A stretch of 28,968 bases of DNA from Chryseosolibacter sp039917935. Lineage in GTDB: Bacteria > Bacteroidota > Bacteroidia > Cytophagales > Cyclobacteriaceae. The position numbers and the translations under genes are program-made. The DNA lies in NCBI GenBank assembly GCA_039917935.1, contig JBDSIM010000266.1, forward strand, positions 1-28,968. Direction: 5' to 3'. Shown here piece after piece: positions 7,263 to 14,091 of the stretch. Numbering within the stretch: position 1 is the first letter of the stretch; the number at the start of each line of letters is the position of its first letter. Under the pieces are notes generated by a model that was given only the letters and a program-made list of their open reading frames with translations, was not told where the DNA came from and did no database searches.

Positions 7263-9476
7263 TTACAGATTCCACCAATAAGTCAATTTTACTACCAGCG
7301 CCCGATTCCTCACGGCAAACGTTTCCGGAAAATAATTATCCGTGTAAACGAGAAAAATATCGGAAGCGGGCCGATAACGCCACTGAATACGGGTGTTGAG
7401 ATTGACATTTTTTTGTTGTTCATTATATTGGGCGAAGGCAGTAAAAAAGAGTTTGTTTGTCATCGTTACATCCAACCTGGGGCCTATTAGCCAGAACCTC
7501 CTGGTATTCCATGGTTCAGGCAAATCTATTTCGTTATAGGTTGTGCTCAGGGCCAAACTGACATAGGGTTGAAAACGATAGCCCAGGTCTGCGGTAACAT
7601 TAAAGCGTTTGCCGTTGGCATAGTATCCTCCCTGACGCAGCGAGAGGCTGTAGGTAAAGAAACTTTGTGGTTTGGAAGCAAACTCCAAACCCCAGGCATT
7701 CCAGCGATGCTGACTTCCTGTTTCCAGAGAATCGAGTCCTGAATTTGTCGGATCAAAAGGGCTTAATAATTTCACATAATTTTCGGAGACCCATACACTC
7801 ATTACTGCCTGCGTTCGGAAAGAAGCGCCATATAAAAGAAAAGTCTCATGATCCGTTATTTCGTTTATTTTTTCGTTTGAATAATAGGTTGAATTTAGTT
7901 TTGGTCCGTGACTAAGTATTCGGGTCCCTTTAGGAAAGAATAATCTTCCAGCAGAAGGATTGAGCTTCAAAAATCCCCTGCGCGGCACATAACCTACCTC
8001 AGCATTGTAATTACTGCCAATGAATTCATATTGTCCGGCAACCAGCCACTTGCGGCTAAAATATTGGAGGTTGGCTGCATGCGTAAAGTCACGACTTGTT
8101 ACGCCAGGGCTAAAGGATTTTAGAAACAATGCTTTGCCTGTCCACTGGTTATTGGACGATGCGAGATTATATTCCAATCCCACATTGCGATTGTATTTGT
8201 TCACACCACCTCCAGCCACATAGTCGGATGGATTGTAGTGAAGTGACTCTTTGTTAATCATGATTGCTCCAATATTCGATCGGGCAAATACTCTTCGCTG
8301 CAACGCGATGACCGCAAAATTCTGTGCAGGAAGAAAGCGGTTATCTTCATCGACAGCATCTGTCTGCATGTCCATCGCCCCTATTCGCCAATCTTTATTG
8401 ATCCTACCACTCAAGCGCGCACCATATTGTATCGGAACACCCAGACCGATACGACGCGAAAAGAACGGGCGATTGGAAGCGTAACCAAAATTGGCAAACA
8501 GATCACCATTCTCCAGAAAAAACTGTCGCCGTTCGGGAAAGAACAATTCAAATCGATCGAGGTTCGTCACTTGTCTGTCGACCTCCACCTGCGAGAAATC
8601 CGGGTTAACGGTAAGATCGAGATTCATAGAAGAGGTGATCGCTATTTTAGCGTCGGCACCGATATCCAATCTTCTTTTTGTTCCGATACCACGCTCGTAA
8701 TCTTTGGTCAAGCCACCTAACGTATAGGGTATTATGGAAACGTTGGCACCTGCCTCCGGCGGTGGTTTATCCCACATCAGGTTACCAGTGTAAGCCAGCG
8801 CGGCGGAAGGAAATTGACGGGGTATTGGCGTCCAGCTCGATTTTTCAGTTGTCTTCAGGTCAAGGCGACTGAAATTGATCCCCCACTTCGTAATTCCTTT
8901 TTTATAACGGATGGATTTAAAGGGAACGGCCATCTCAAACACCCATTTATCCTCGTAGTTTTTAACTTCTGATTGCCACTTGTTATCCCAGCTTAAGTCC
9001 ATTTTACCGCCATCAGACATGATGCCATCCCATTGGGCGCCCGCGGCGTTTGCCCCGAAGGAGAAACCATTGGTGAGGTCGTCAAAAGGATCCATAAAAA
9101 GGAGGAAGTTGTCATTTTTTCCAAAAGCAAAATCCCGGCGCAACGACTCCACTATATAGGGACCGGCAGCTCCGTGAAAGCAGGTGGCGATGAGATACAA
9201 GTTCTCTTCGTCATAAGCCATGCGCACGTCAGTTCGCACGTTGGCTTTGCTGGTATCCATGGGCAACATCATATAAAAATCGGATGCTACGTCCGCCGCA
9301 GCCCATGCGGGCTCATCCATTATTCCGTCAATGGTGATGGGGGAAGTAGCGGGGCGAAGTTGCAACTGGAATTGTTCATTCTTTTTCTGGGCGAAGCCGG
9401 CGATGGAAAAAAGTGTAAACAAAAGAAAAAATGCGGCGGTTCTAATGTTTTTCAGAGGAATGGTCGTTGTTAGCAA
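7263..9476 (-). CDS. DUF5916 protein: secreted CBM9-like domain plus outer-membrane beta-barrel
   Basis: 737 residues with a signal peptide (hydrophobic 13-27, cut near GFAQ at about 29). The N-terminal third (about 45-230) is a carbohydrate-binding-like domain: ITIDGIMDEPAW, then YDEENLYLIATC, then MDPFDDLTNGFSFGANAAG, which is the DUF5916 hallmark. The remaining ~500 residues alternate in beta-barrel fashion with aromatic girdles and end in LTYWWNL, whose final aromatic-containing strand fits outer-membrane insertion. RRQFFLENGDLF and FFSRRIG in the middle are also typical. Function is unknown; often annotated as hydrolase, without visible catalytic residues. Monocistronic, divergent from the small gene at 9573. 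Confidence 0.88.
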   Translation of the reverse strand: MLTTTIPLKNIRTAAFFLLFTLFSIAGFAQKKNEQFQLQLRPATSPITIDGIMDEPAWAAADVASDFYMMLPMDTSKANVRTDVRMAYDEENLYLIATCFHGAAGPYIVESLRRDFAFGKNDNFLLFMDPFDDLTNGFSFGANAAGAQWDGIMSDGGKMDLSWDNKWQSEVKNYEDKWVFEMAVPFKSIRYKKGITKWGINFSRLDLKTTEKSSWTPIPRQFPSAALAYTGNLMWDKPPPEAGANVSIIPYTLGGLTKDYERGIGTKRRLDIGADAKIAITSSMNLDLTVNPDFSQVEVDRQVTNLDRFELFFPERRQFFLENGDLFANFGYASNRPFFSRRIGLGVPIQYGARLSGRINKDWRIGAMDMQTDAVDEDNRFLPAQNFAVIALQRRVFARSNIGAIMINKESLHYNPSDYVAGGGVNKYNRNVGLEYNLASSNNQWTGKALFLKSFSPGVTSRDFTHAANLQYFSRKWLVAGQYEFIGSNYNAEVGYVPRRGFLKLNPSAGRLFFPKGTRILSHGPKLNSTYYSNEKINEITDHETFLLYGASFRTQAVMSVWVSENYVKLLSPFDPTNSGLDSLETGSQHRWNAWGLEFASKPQSFFTYSLSLRQGGYYANGKRFNVTADLGYRFQPYVSLALSTTYNEIDLPEPWNTRRFWLIGPRLDVTMTNKLFFTAFAQYNEQQKNVNLNTRIQWRYRPASDIFLVYTDNYFPETFAVRNRALVVKLTYWWNL

Positions 9477-9572
9477 AACTTTACAAAGTGAATCGATAAA
9501 TTTAGGAATTCAGTGGCAATATGCTTTGTTTATTGCCCATACATTATTTTAGCGGCAATTATACAAGATGTT

Positions 9573-9935
9573 ATGCAAAATGATCCGGAATTAAGTGGAA
9601 AATATCTGGGGACGATCTCCAGTGATTTTATAAAAGTATCAGACACTCTGAAGGAAGCTTCTTATCAAATCCGCTCACGGGGTTTCTCCACCTACCCTAT
9701 TTTCCCTGTTTGTAAAACTGAACAGCCGATAGGGTCGTTGTTAGTGGATACCCCCGAGGCAAATACGGACTGGAAATATTATGCTTCTTTTCTGGATGAA
9801 TTTGTGCAGCGTGGCCTTGTTGAGCATGAAGAGGATTTCAAGATTGCCTACAAAGACCCGGATGAATATTGTTGTCTTTTTGTGGTGGATAAGGATTTTA
9901 CCAATTTTGTTTTTATTCCGTTTCCGGAGGATTAG
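9573..9935 (+). CDS. Conserved hypothetical small protein
   Basis: 120 residues from ATG 9573; a longer in-frame start at 9513 would add a hydrophobic stretch overlapping the intergenic AT-rich promoter area and is less likely. Predicted cytosolic alpha/beta protein: an N-terminal helix (DFIKVSDTLKEASYQIRSRG), then a segment with FPVCKTEQPIGSLL, a helix WKYYASFLDEFVQRGLVE, and an acidic aromatic C-terminus CCLFVVDKDFTNFVFIPFPED. I recall homologues across Cytophagales as uncharacterised proteins; no domain is recognised. Divergent from the DUF5916 gene. A TTTG at 9525 and TATTTTAG at 9545 resemble a promoter but with a short 16-base spacing. Confidence 0.7.
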   Translation: MQNDPELSGKYLGTISSDFIKVSDTLKEASYQIRSRGFSTYPIFPVCKTEQPIGSLLVDTPEANTDWKYYASFLDEFVQRGLVEHEEDFKIAYKDPDEYCCLFVVDKDFTNFVFIPFPED

Positions 9936-10068
9936 AATCCAATTACACGGAGGACTCAGAGGAGCACAAAGTTTCACAGAGGGAATGCAGTTGAATGCAG
10001 TTCGAAAGACAGGCTTGCCCGACGGAGCTAGTGGTGGCGATTGTGTGGCCGCGTAGTTGGGTTGGAAT

Positions 10069-10116
10069 GTAATCGGCTGAAGGCAAGTTCAGGGCAGGTT
10101 GAATGCTGGGTAAAAA
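10069..10116 (+). repeat. Direct repeat, left copy (GTAATCGG...GCAGGTTGAATGC)
   Basis: GTAATCGG at 10069 and GCAGGTTGAATGC at 10094-10106 recur in the same order at 10837 and 10852-10864, bracketing about 0.73 kb. The 13-mer is identical in both. Confidence 0.55.
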
Positions 10117-10595
10117 TCAGGAATTGGGTGAGTCGTCGGTCGTGAATAAAGAGACAATAGTCAATAGAAATTTCGGTGATGGGTTGGCTAATCTTTCACG
10201 CCTATGTCCGCGGAAAGCAGGTCCGACTACTCGCGGATTTCTTCGGTGTGGCTTGAAAAAATCTTTTTCGAAGGCGATGTTGAAGTAGAACTTTGTTTCA
10301 CAACCCGTCATTCTTTGCAAACAAAATCACCTTATGTTGATGCATTAGCCTTGCGCTTAACAATTTAATTCATTCCAACTCCGTTAGGAGTTTCCTGTTT
10401 ATAGAAATCAATCATTGGATCACCTAAGGGCGGACAAAGTCCCGGGCTTCGAACAAAAAACAAAATGCAAAAAGCCTAAGTCTGCAGTTCGGCTTCCAGT
10501 TTTCGGAGTTGTTTTCCCTTCATAGAATAAATGGGATCAAAAGGCGTTGAAATACCAAATTGATCATCCTATTGGAACGTTCGGATTTTTCTCAG

Positions 10596-10628
10596 GGCTA
10601 AACTTGTGGGTTTTGAAACGGTTTAGCC
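10596..10628. repeat. 8-bp inverted repeat
   Basis: GGCTAAAC (10596-10603) and GTTTAGCC (10621-10628) are perfect inverted copies with a 17-base spacer, immediately left of the 10636-10667 hairpin. Confidence 0.45.
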
Positions 10629-10635
10629 TTCGAGG

Positions 10636-10667
10636 CCGCAGCGTCCACGAGACGTGAGACACTGCGG
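10636..10667. repeat. REP-like strong hairpin
   Basis: Stem built as CCGCAG / CTGCGG (6 bp), a C-A mismatch, GTC / GAC (3 bp), a bulged A, CACG / CGTG (4 bp) and an AGA loop. Size and shape suit REP elements mobilised by REP-associated tyrosine transposases, but no such transposase is in the window and I see no second copy. Confidence 0.45.
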
Positions 10668-10836
10668 GAACATACATGGCGGAGACAATAATTTATTCCA
10701 TGTTAGGGATGGTAAGGGTGCCGCGCCAGACTACGATTCAGCGTGCAAACTCCCTTAGGCAAAGCTAGGAGGCAGTGCAAAGCACCGGAGCGATGAGCAG
10801 CCCTTGTACAGCCCGGCCCAGAGGGAACACCGTGAG

Positions 10837-10955
10837 GTAATCGGTTTAAAGGCAGGTTGAATGCAGGTTAAAAAGCAGGTCGAATACCGGTATTGGTAAT
10901 CGGTTAAATACCGGTAATCAGTAGTCAGTTTAATACAGGTTGAAACAGGTTAAAC
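10837..10955 (+). repeat. Degenerate CAGGTT(GA/AA)AT tandem array with right direct-repeat copy
   Basis: About nine imperfect units of 10-13 bases (CAGGTTGAAT, GCAGGTTAAAAA, GCAGGTCGAATA, CGGTTAAATA, CAGGTTGAAA, CAGGTTAAAC and variants). The first unit repeats the 13-mer found at 10094-10106. Nothing suggests coding. Confidence 0.6.
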
Positions 10956-11010
10956 GGGATCGGGTTTCACAACTATAAGGCTACTGCCCTATGTCGCATT
11001 TTTTCACCCC

Positions 11011-12045
11011 TCACTTAAAATGATCCCACCCCTGCGCGCGAAGGGCCACCACATTTCCCTGCTTCGTGATCATCACATTCTGGTCAGGTCGCGGATGGAT
11101 GTAGCCGATCATGTGGATATCGGGATGGTTCTTTATTTTGTCCTGGTCTTCTTTGCGGATGGTGAAAAGCAATTCGTAGTCTTCGCCACCATTCAACGCA
11201 CAGGTTATGGGATCCAGGTTGAATTCGACGGCGGTTTCAAAAGTAAGTTGATCGATGGGGATTTTGTCTTCGTACACCCGAACTCCGGCTTTGGATTCCT
11301 GACTGATGTGAAAAAGCTCTGAAGCCAATCCATCCGATATATCAATCATGGAAGTCGGTATCACACCAAATTCTTCGAGGTCAAAAATAATTTCCGTGCG
11401 CGCTTCCGGTTTTAGCTGGCGTCCTACGATGTAATCATATTTCTCCAGTCCTGGTTGCATGTCGGGATTGGAAAGAAATACCTGTTTCTCGCGCTCCAAA
11501 ACCTGTAAGCCCATAAAGGACCCTCCCAGATCACCCGTAACACAAATGATGTCATTTTCCTTTGCGCCACTCCTGTACACAACTTTATTTTTCGCAACCC
11601 TACCCATAGCCGTAATTGAAATGATAAGGCCCGAGCTGGAAGAAGTGGTGTCGCCCCCCACGAGGTCGACTTTGTAATTGGTACAGGCTGCCTGGATACC
11701 TTCGTATAACGCATCAATTGCTTCAACAGAAAACCGATTACTCAACGCCAGGCTTACTGTAATTTGCTCCCCTTTACCATTCATGGCTGCGATGTCAGAA
11801 ATGTTCACCGCTACGGCTTTGTAACCGAGATGGTGAATGGGCATATAGGAAAGATCGAAATGGATCCCTTCCACCAGCATATCCGTTGACACAAGCAAAA
11901 AATCTTCGCCCGCATCTATTACCGCGGCGTCATCCCCTATTCCGAAAACCGTATGTACTTGGTGGGAGGTAGCGAATTTTTGCCGGATGCGGTTAATCAG
12001 TCCAAATTCTCCTAACTGATTGATTTCTTGCCGTTTAACACTCAT
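11011..12045 (-). CDS. thiL: Thiamine-monophosphate kinase
   Basis: 344 residues, full length. Phosphorylates thiamine monophosphate to the diphosphate cofactor with ATP. PurM-like fold signatures: GEFGLINRI at the N-terminus, FGIGDDAAVID (about 34-44), STDMLVEGIHFD (about 53-64), VGGDTTSSSSG (about 133-143) and DISDGLASEL (about 237-246), with NGGEDYELLF near the C-terminus. All acidic metal ligands of these motifs are present. No other thi gene is nearby; it is divergent from a 51-residue lipoprotein gene. Confidence 0.95.
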   Translation of the reverse strand: MSVKRQEINQLGEFGLINRIRQKFATSHQVHTVFGIGDDAAVIDAGEDFLLVSTDMLVEGIHFDLSYMPIHHLGYKAVAVNISDIAAMNGKGEQITVSLALSNRFSVEAIDALYEGIQAACTNYKVDLVGGDTTSSSSGLIISITAMGRVAKNKVVYRSGAKENDIICVTGDLGGSFMGLQVLEREKQVFLSNPDMQPGLEKYDYIVGRQLKPEARTEIIFDLEEFGVIPTSMIDISDGLASELFHISQESKAGVRVYEDKIPIDQLTFETAVEFNLDPITCALNGGEDYELLFTIRKEDQDKIKNHPDIHMIGYIHPRPDQNVMITKQGNVVALRAQGWDHFK

Positions 12046-12081
12046 AATTTAAATTGTCTCTATCTTTAACCGGCTTTATCG

Positions 12082-12121
12082 CCGTTTTGACTCAAAAGTC
12101 AGAATTTTCCACTCAAAACGG
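12082..12121. promoter_or_regulatory. Nested inverted repeat between thiL and the small lipoprotein
   Basis: CCGTTTTGA (12082-12090) and TCAAAACGG (12113-12121) are perfect 9-bp inverted copies; a smaller GACT-CAAA-AGTC stem overlaps the left arm. The two stems cannot form at once. Placed in a divergent promoter region, it could be an operator or an attenuator-like leader for either gene. On the plus strand GGTTCTTTTTG follows. Confidence 0.35.
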
Positions 12122-12166
12122 GTTCTTTTTGTCAGTTAAGTCGTATTAAAGGTATAACCTGGCCAC

Positions 12167-12322
12167 ATGAAAAAAATTGTTGGATTGTTGCTCGTTGTCA
12201 CTTTCATGATAAGCGCTTGTTCCAGCGGCAAATCGTATTATAAGACCAAGGAAGGACGGAAAAAGCAAAAGTATTATAATGACATCCAGTTTGGAGGGAG
12301 GAAAGCAAGATTAGGGTATTGA
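12167..12322 (+). CDS. Small lipoprotein, 51 residues
   Basis: ATG at 12167, stop TGA at 12320-12322. The signal peptide is K2K3 followed by a hydrophobic stretch (IVGLLLVVTFM) and lipobox ISAC, giving a lipidated Cys18. The mature part is only 34 residues, very basic and tyrosine-rich: YYKTKEGRKKQKYYND, then QFGGRKARLGY. No domain is recognised. The clean lipobox, the lysine start and a mature sequence without low-complexity drift argue for a real gene although it is very short. Possible role at the outer membrane or cell wall is only guesswork. Confidence 0.7.
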   Translation: MKKIVGLLLVVTFMISACSSGKSYYKTKEGRKKQKYYNDIQFGGRKARLGY

Positions 12323-12324
12323 TC

Positions 12325-12355
12325 AATTGACAGTTGACAATTCTTCAGTTTACAG
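12325..12355 (+). repeat. TTGACAG-type short repeat after the lipoprotein stop
   Basis: TTGACAG, TTGACAA and TTTACAG follow each other within 31 bases of the stop. The 11-mer TGACAGTTGAC (12328-12338) also occurs at 25982-25992, just after radC. Confidence 0.45.
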
Positions 12356-12368
12356 CGAGCCGGGCAAC

Positions 12369-12770
12369 CTATTTGATTTCCTGGCAGAGTTCGATCATGA
12401 CGCCCTGGGTGGATTTGGGATGGAGGAAAAAAACCATCTTGTTGTCCGCGCCCATTTTAGCCTCCTGATTGAGCACATGAAATCCTTTATTTGCATACAC
12501 CTTGAGGCTTTCATCGATATCGGAAACTTCAAAAGCCATATGGTGGATGCCCTCTCCCCGCTTGTCGATAAACTTGGCAACGGGTGAATCAGGGCGCGTA
12601 GGCTCGAGAAGTTCAATTTTTACGCCTCCGATATCGAAAAAAGATGTTCTTACACCTTCAGAATTTACGTCTTCAATTTTGTAATGTTCCCTTCCCAGGA
12701 GCTTTGCAAAGAGTTTGTTCGCCTGATCAATATTCTTAACAGCGATGCCGATATGTTCGAGTTTTTCCAT
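12369..12770 (-). CDS. mce: Methylmalonyl-CoA epimerase
   Basis: 133 residues, normal length. Interconverts (2R)- and (2S)-methylmalonyl-CoA between propionyl-CoA and succinyl-CoA. Glyoxalase/VOC fold in two halves: LEHIGIAVKN at the N-terminus with metal ligand H6, KIELLEP with E53, GIHHMAFEV with H77, and VMIELCQ with E127, which fit the four-ligand Co/Zn site of the family. The start at 12770 places H6 as in known enzymes. Methylmalonyl-CoA mutase is not in the window. Convergent with the small lipoprotein gene. Confidence 0.93.
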   Translation of the reverse strand: MEKLEHIGIAVKNIDQANKLFAKLLGREHYKIEDVNSEGVRTSFFDIGGVKIELLEPTRPDSPVAKFIDKRGEGIHHMAFEVSDIDESLKVYANKGFHVLNQEAKMGADNKMVFFLHPKSTQGVMIELCQEIK

Positions 12771-12843
12771 AATTGGTTAGCTTTGTCACTCAAAGAAGAA
12801 ACTTTTTACCGTATTCAAAAGTTTTAATGAAACTTTCCTTGTA

Positions 12844-13254
12844 ATGACTGAAACATTGAGTGATATGCATGTCGAAGCTGCCCGGATACAGGAGGAAATC
12901 AAAAATTACCTCGGCCTCCGGTCCTCTGACCTGGTATTTGAATACAATAATCTGGACGGCAAAGTAAAGCTCGACCTTATAACCGTTAATCCCCGCCATA
13001 ACCAGGCTTTCCTTTTTCACAATGAAACCGGTAATGACAAGGTAGAGGCATTGAAGAAAATGCTGACCTACGTACAGAGTTATAAGGAAAAAGAGAACTC
13101 ATATACCATCCAGTGGGTAATGAAAGGCGGCAAGGAGCTCCATACCTCTTATTTCAAGGCTGGAAACATCATGGACGCCCTTCAGAAGTTGTATTATGGC
13201 AGGGATATGAATACTATTACGGTATTCAGCGTGGTGTTGAATCCTATTTCCTGA
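12844..13254 (+). CDS. Conserved hypothetical protein, 136 residues
   Basis: Cytosolic alpha/beta protein with no recognised domain. N-terminal helix (DMHVEAARIQEEIKNYL), then a beta-rich part with LVFEYNNLDGKVKLDLITV, a helix VEALKKMLTYVQSYKEKEN, and beta strands YTIQWVM and ELHTSYFKAGNIMDALQKLYYG at the end. The regular strand-helix-strand layout and absence of rare-looking composition support a real gene. I recall similar uncharacterised proteins in Cytophagales. It is 27 bases ahead of the Fe-S carrier gene, so co-transcription and a link to Fe-S assembly are possible but unproven. Confidence 0.72.
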   Translation: MTETLSDMHVEAARIQEEIKNYLGLRSSDLVFEYNNLDGKVKLDLITVNPRHNQAFLFHNETGNDKVEALKKMLTYVQSYKEKENSYTIQWVMKGGKELHTSYFKAGNIMDALQKLYYGRDMNTITVFSVVLNPIS

Positions 13255-13281
13255 AAAAACGTTATTATTAAAACTAAGCAT

Positions 13282-13608
13282 ATGATCAGCGTAACGGATA
13301 AAGCCAAAGACAGGATTTCAGAACTCAGAAAGGAAGAAAACCGCTCAGACGTGGAGAATATCCGCGTTTCTGTAAAGGGTGGCGGCTGCTCTGGCCTGAT
13401 GTACGACCTGGGTTTTGACGATAAGATTAACCCGGTGGATCAGGTTTTTGAAGATAAAGGCGTGAAGATCCTGGTGGATAAAAAAAGTCTTTTGTACCTC
13501 CTTGGGACCACCCTCGATTTTTCTGACGGGTTAAATGGAAAAGGGTTTCAGTTTATTAATCCGAATGCCTCCAGGACTTGCGGGTGTGGCGAAAGCTTCT
13601 CGGTATAA
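13282..13608 (+). CDS. A-type Fe-S carrier (IscA/ErpA/HesB family)
   Basis: 108 residues. Accepts and delivers Fe-S clusters to apoproteins. The three conserved cysteines are C36 (GGGCSGLMY), C100 and C102 (RTCGCGESF), with the family wording KGGGCSG and FINPNAS before the CxC. Length is normal. IscA, ErpA and SufA cannot be told apart reliably, so no symbol is given. Second gene after the conserved hypothetical at 12844; the TAA stop merges into a short tandem repeat. Confidence 0.93.
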   Translation: MISVTDKAKDRISELRKEENRSDVENIRVSVKGGGCSGLMYDLGFDDKINPVDQVFEDKGVKILVDKKSLLYLLGTTLDFSDGLNGKGFQFINPNASRTCGCGESFSV

Positions 13609-13635
13609 AAGCTTAAAGTAGAAAGCTTAAAGCAG
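13608..13635 (+). repeat. Two 14-bp tandem copies at the end of the Fe-S carrier gene
   Basis: AAAGCTTAAAGTAG is followed directly by AAAGCTTAAAGCAG (one difference). It starts in the stop codon. The 14-mer AAAGTAGAAAGCTT spanning the copies is repeated, inverted, at 310-323. Confidence 0.65.
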
Positions 13636-13677
13636 AAGGAAATATGGGACAAAATTAATAAATTTTAAGCCGCAAGT

Positions 13678-14091
13678 TTACATGGTAGCAATGCACTTCA
13701 GTTCAATAGCGATCGGAGTTGGTAATGCAGTAACTTCGACCGTCGTACGGCAGGGTTGATTCTTCTTAAAATATTCTCCGTAAATTTTATTATAAATCCG
13801 AAAGTCATTTTTCATGTTCGTGAGAAAAACGGTGACATCCACCAGGTTCTCCCATCGTGATCCGGAAGCCTCCAGAATCACCCTCACATTTTCGAAGACA
13901 CTGTGACATTGCTGTTCAATGTCATATGAAATTATTTTCCCACTGGCATCCAGGGTTACCCCTGGAATTTCTTTTAATCCTCGCTTTCGCGGCCCGACGC
14001 CAGAAAGAAATAAAAGTTCACCCACTCTTCTGGCGTGGGGATAAGCTCCAACCGGTTCAGGTGCCTCATCCGCGTGAATGATATCCTTCAT
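13678..14091 (-). CDS. RidA-family deaminase, 2-aminomuconate deaminase-like
   Basis: 137 residues. RidA/YjgF trimeric fold. The substrate arginine R115 in CRTTVEV and E130 in IAIELK are present, which are the imine/enamine-deaminating residues of RidA. The opening EAPEPVGAYPHARRVGELLF together with GVTLDASGKI and DIEQQ resembles the 2-aminomuconate deaminase branch (tryptophan/kynurenine breakdown) more than generic RidA. That finer call is inference; no other kynurenine-pathway gene is seen here. Its ATG overlaps the DUF4198 stop (ATGA), so it is translated after that gene, with pepP upstream of both on the other side. Confidence 0.8.
   Translation of the reverse strand: MKDIIHADEAPEPVGAYPHARRVGELLFLSGVGPRKRGLKEIPGVTLDASGKIISYDIEQQCHSVFENVRVILEASGSRWENLVDVTVFLTNMKNDFRIYNKIYGEYFKKNQPCRTTVEVTALPTPIAIELKCIATM

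Larger units (their letters stand above)
9936..11010. other. 1.07-kb gene desert with repeats and hairpins
   Basis: No credible gene on either strand. Contents in order: CACGGAGGACTCAGAGG/CACAAAG words (9945-9985); a repeat copy at 10069-10116; an inverted repeat TCCGCG/CGCGGA (10207-10237); a stem AACTCC-GTTA-GGAGTT (10377-10392); an 8-bp inverted repeat GGCTAAAC/GTTTAGCC (10596-10628); a 32-base strong hairpin (10636-10667); a G+C-rich stretch to about 10835; and a degenerate tandem array (10837-10955). The composition looks more like decayed mobile or REP-type DNA than ordinary spacer. Confidence 0.6.

Noticed and set aside
7172..7282. 36-codon ATG frame (MKKNSLCNFSFFFVPFVK...) resembling a signal peptide
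   Set aside because: It is a translation of the inverted CACAAAG-type repeat and runs into the end of the DUF5916 gene on the other strand.
10117..10320. 67-codon minus-strand frame in the gene desert
   Set aside because: Arg/Pro/Phe-rich without recognisable family; part of it comes from repeat-like TCAATAG/GTCGTCGG spacer words.
10432..10460. GGCGGACAAAGTCCCGGGC, reminiscent of the RNase P RNA GAGGAAAGTCCGGGC motif
   Set aside because: The core words differ and the complementary 3' part (ACAGAAACCGGCTTAT-like) is absent in the next 400 bases.
9936..11010. CRISPR array in the repeat-rich desert
   Set aside because: Units are 10-13 bases, degenerate and without unique spacers of regular length; no cas genes.
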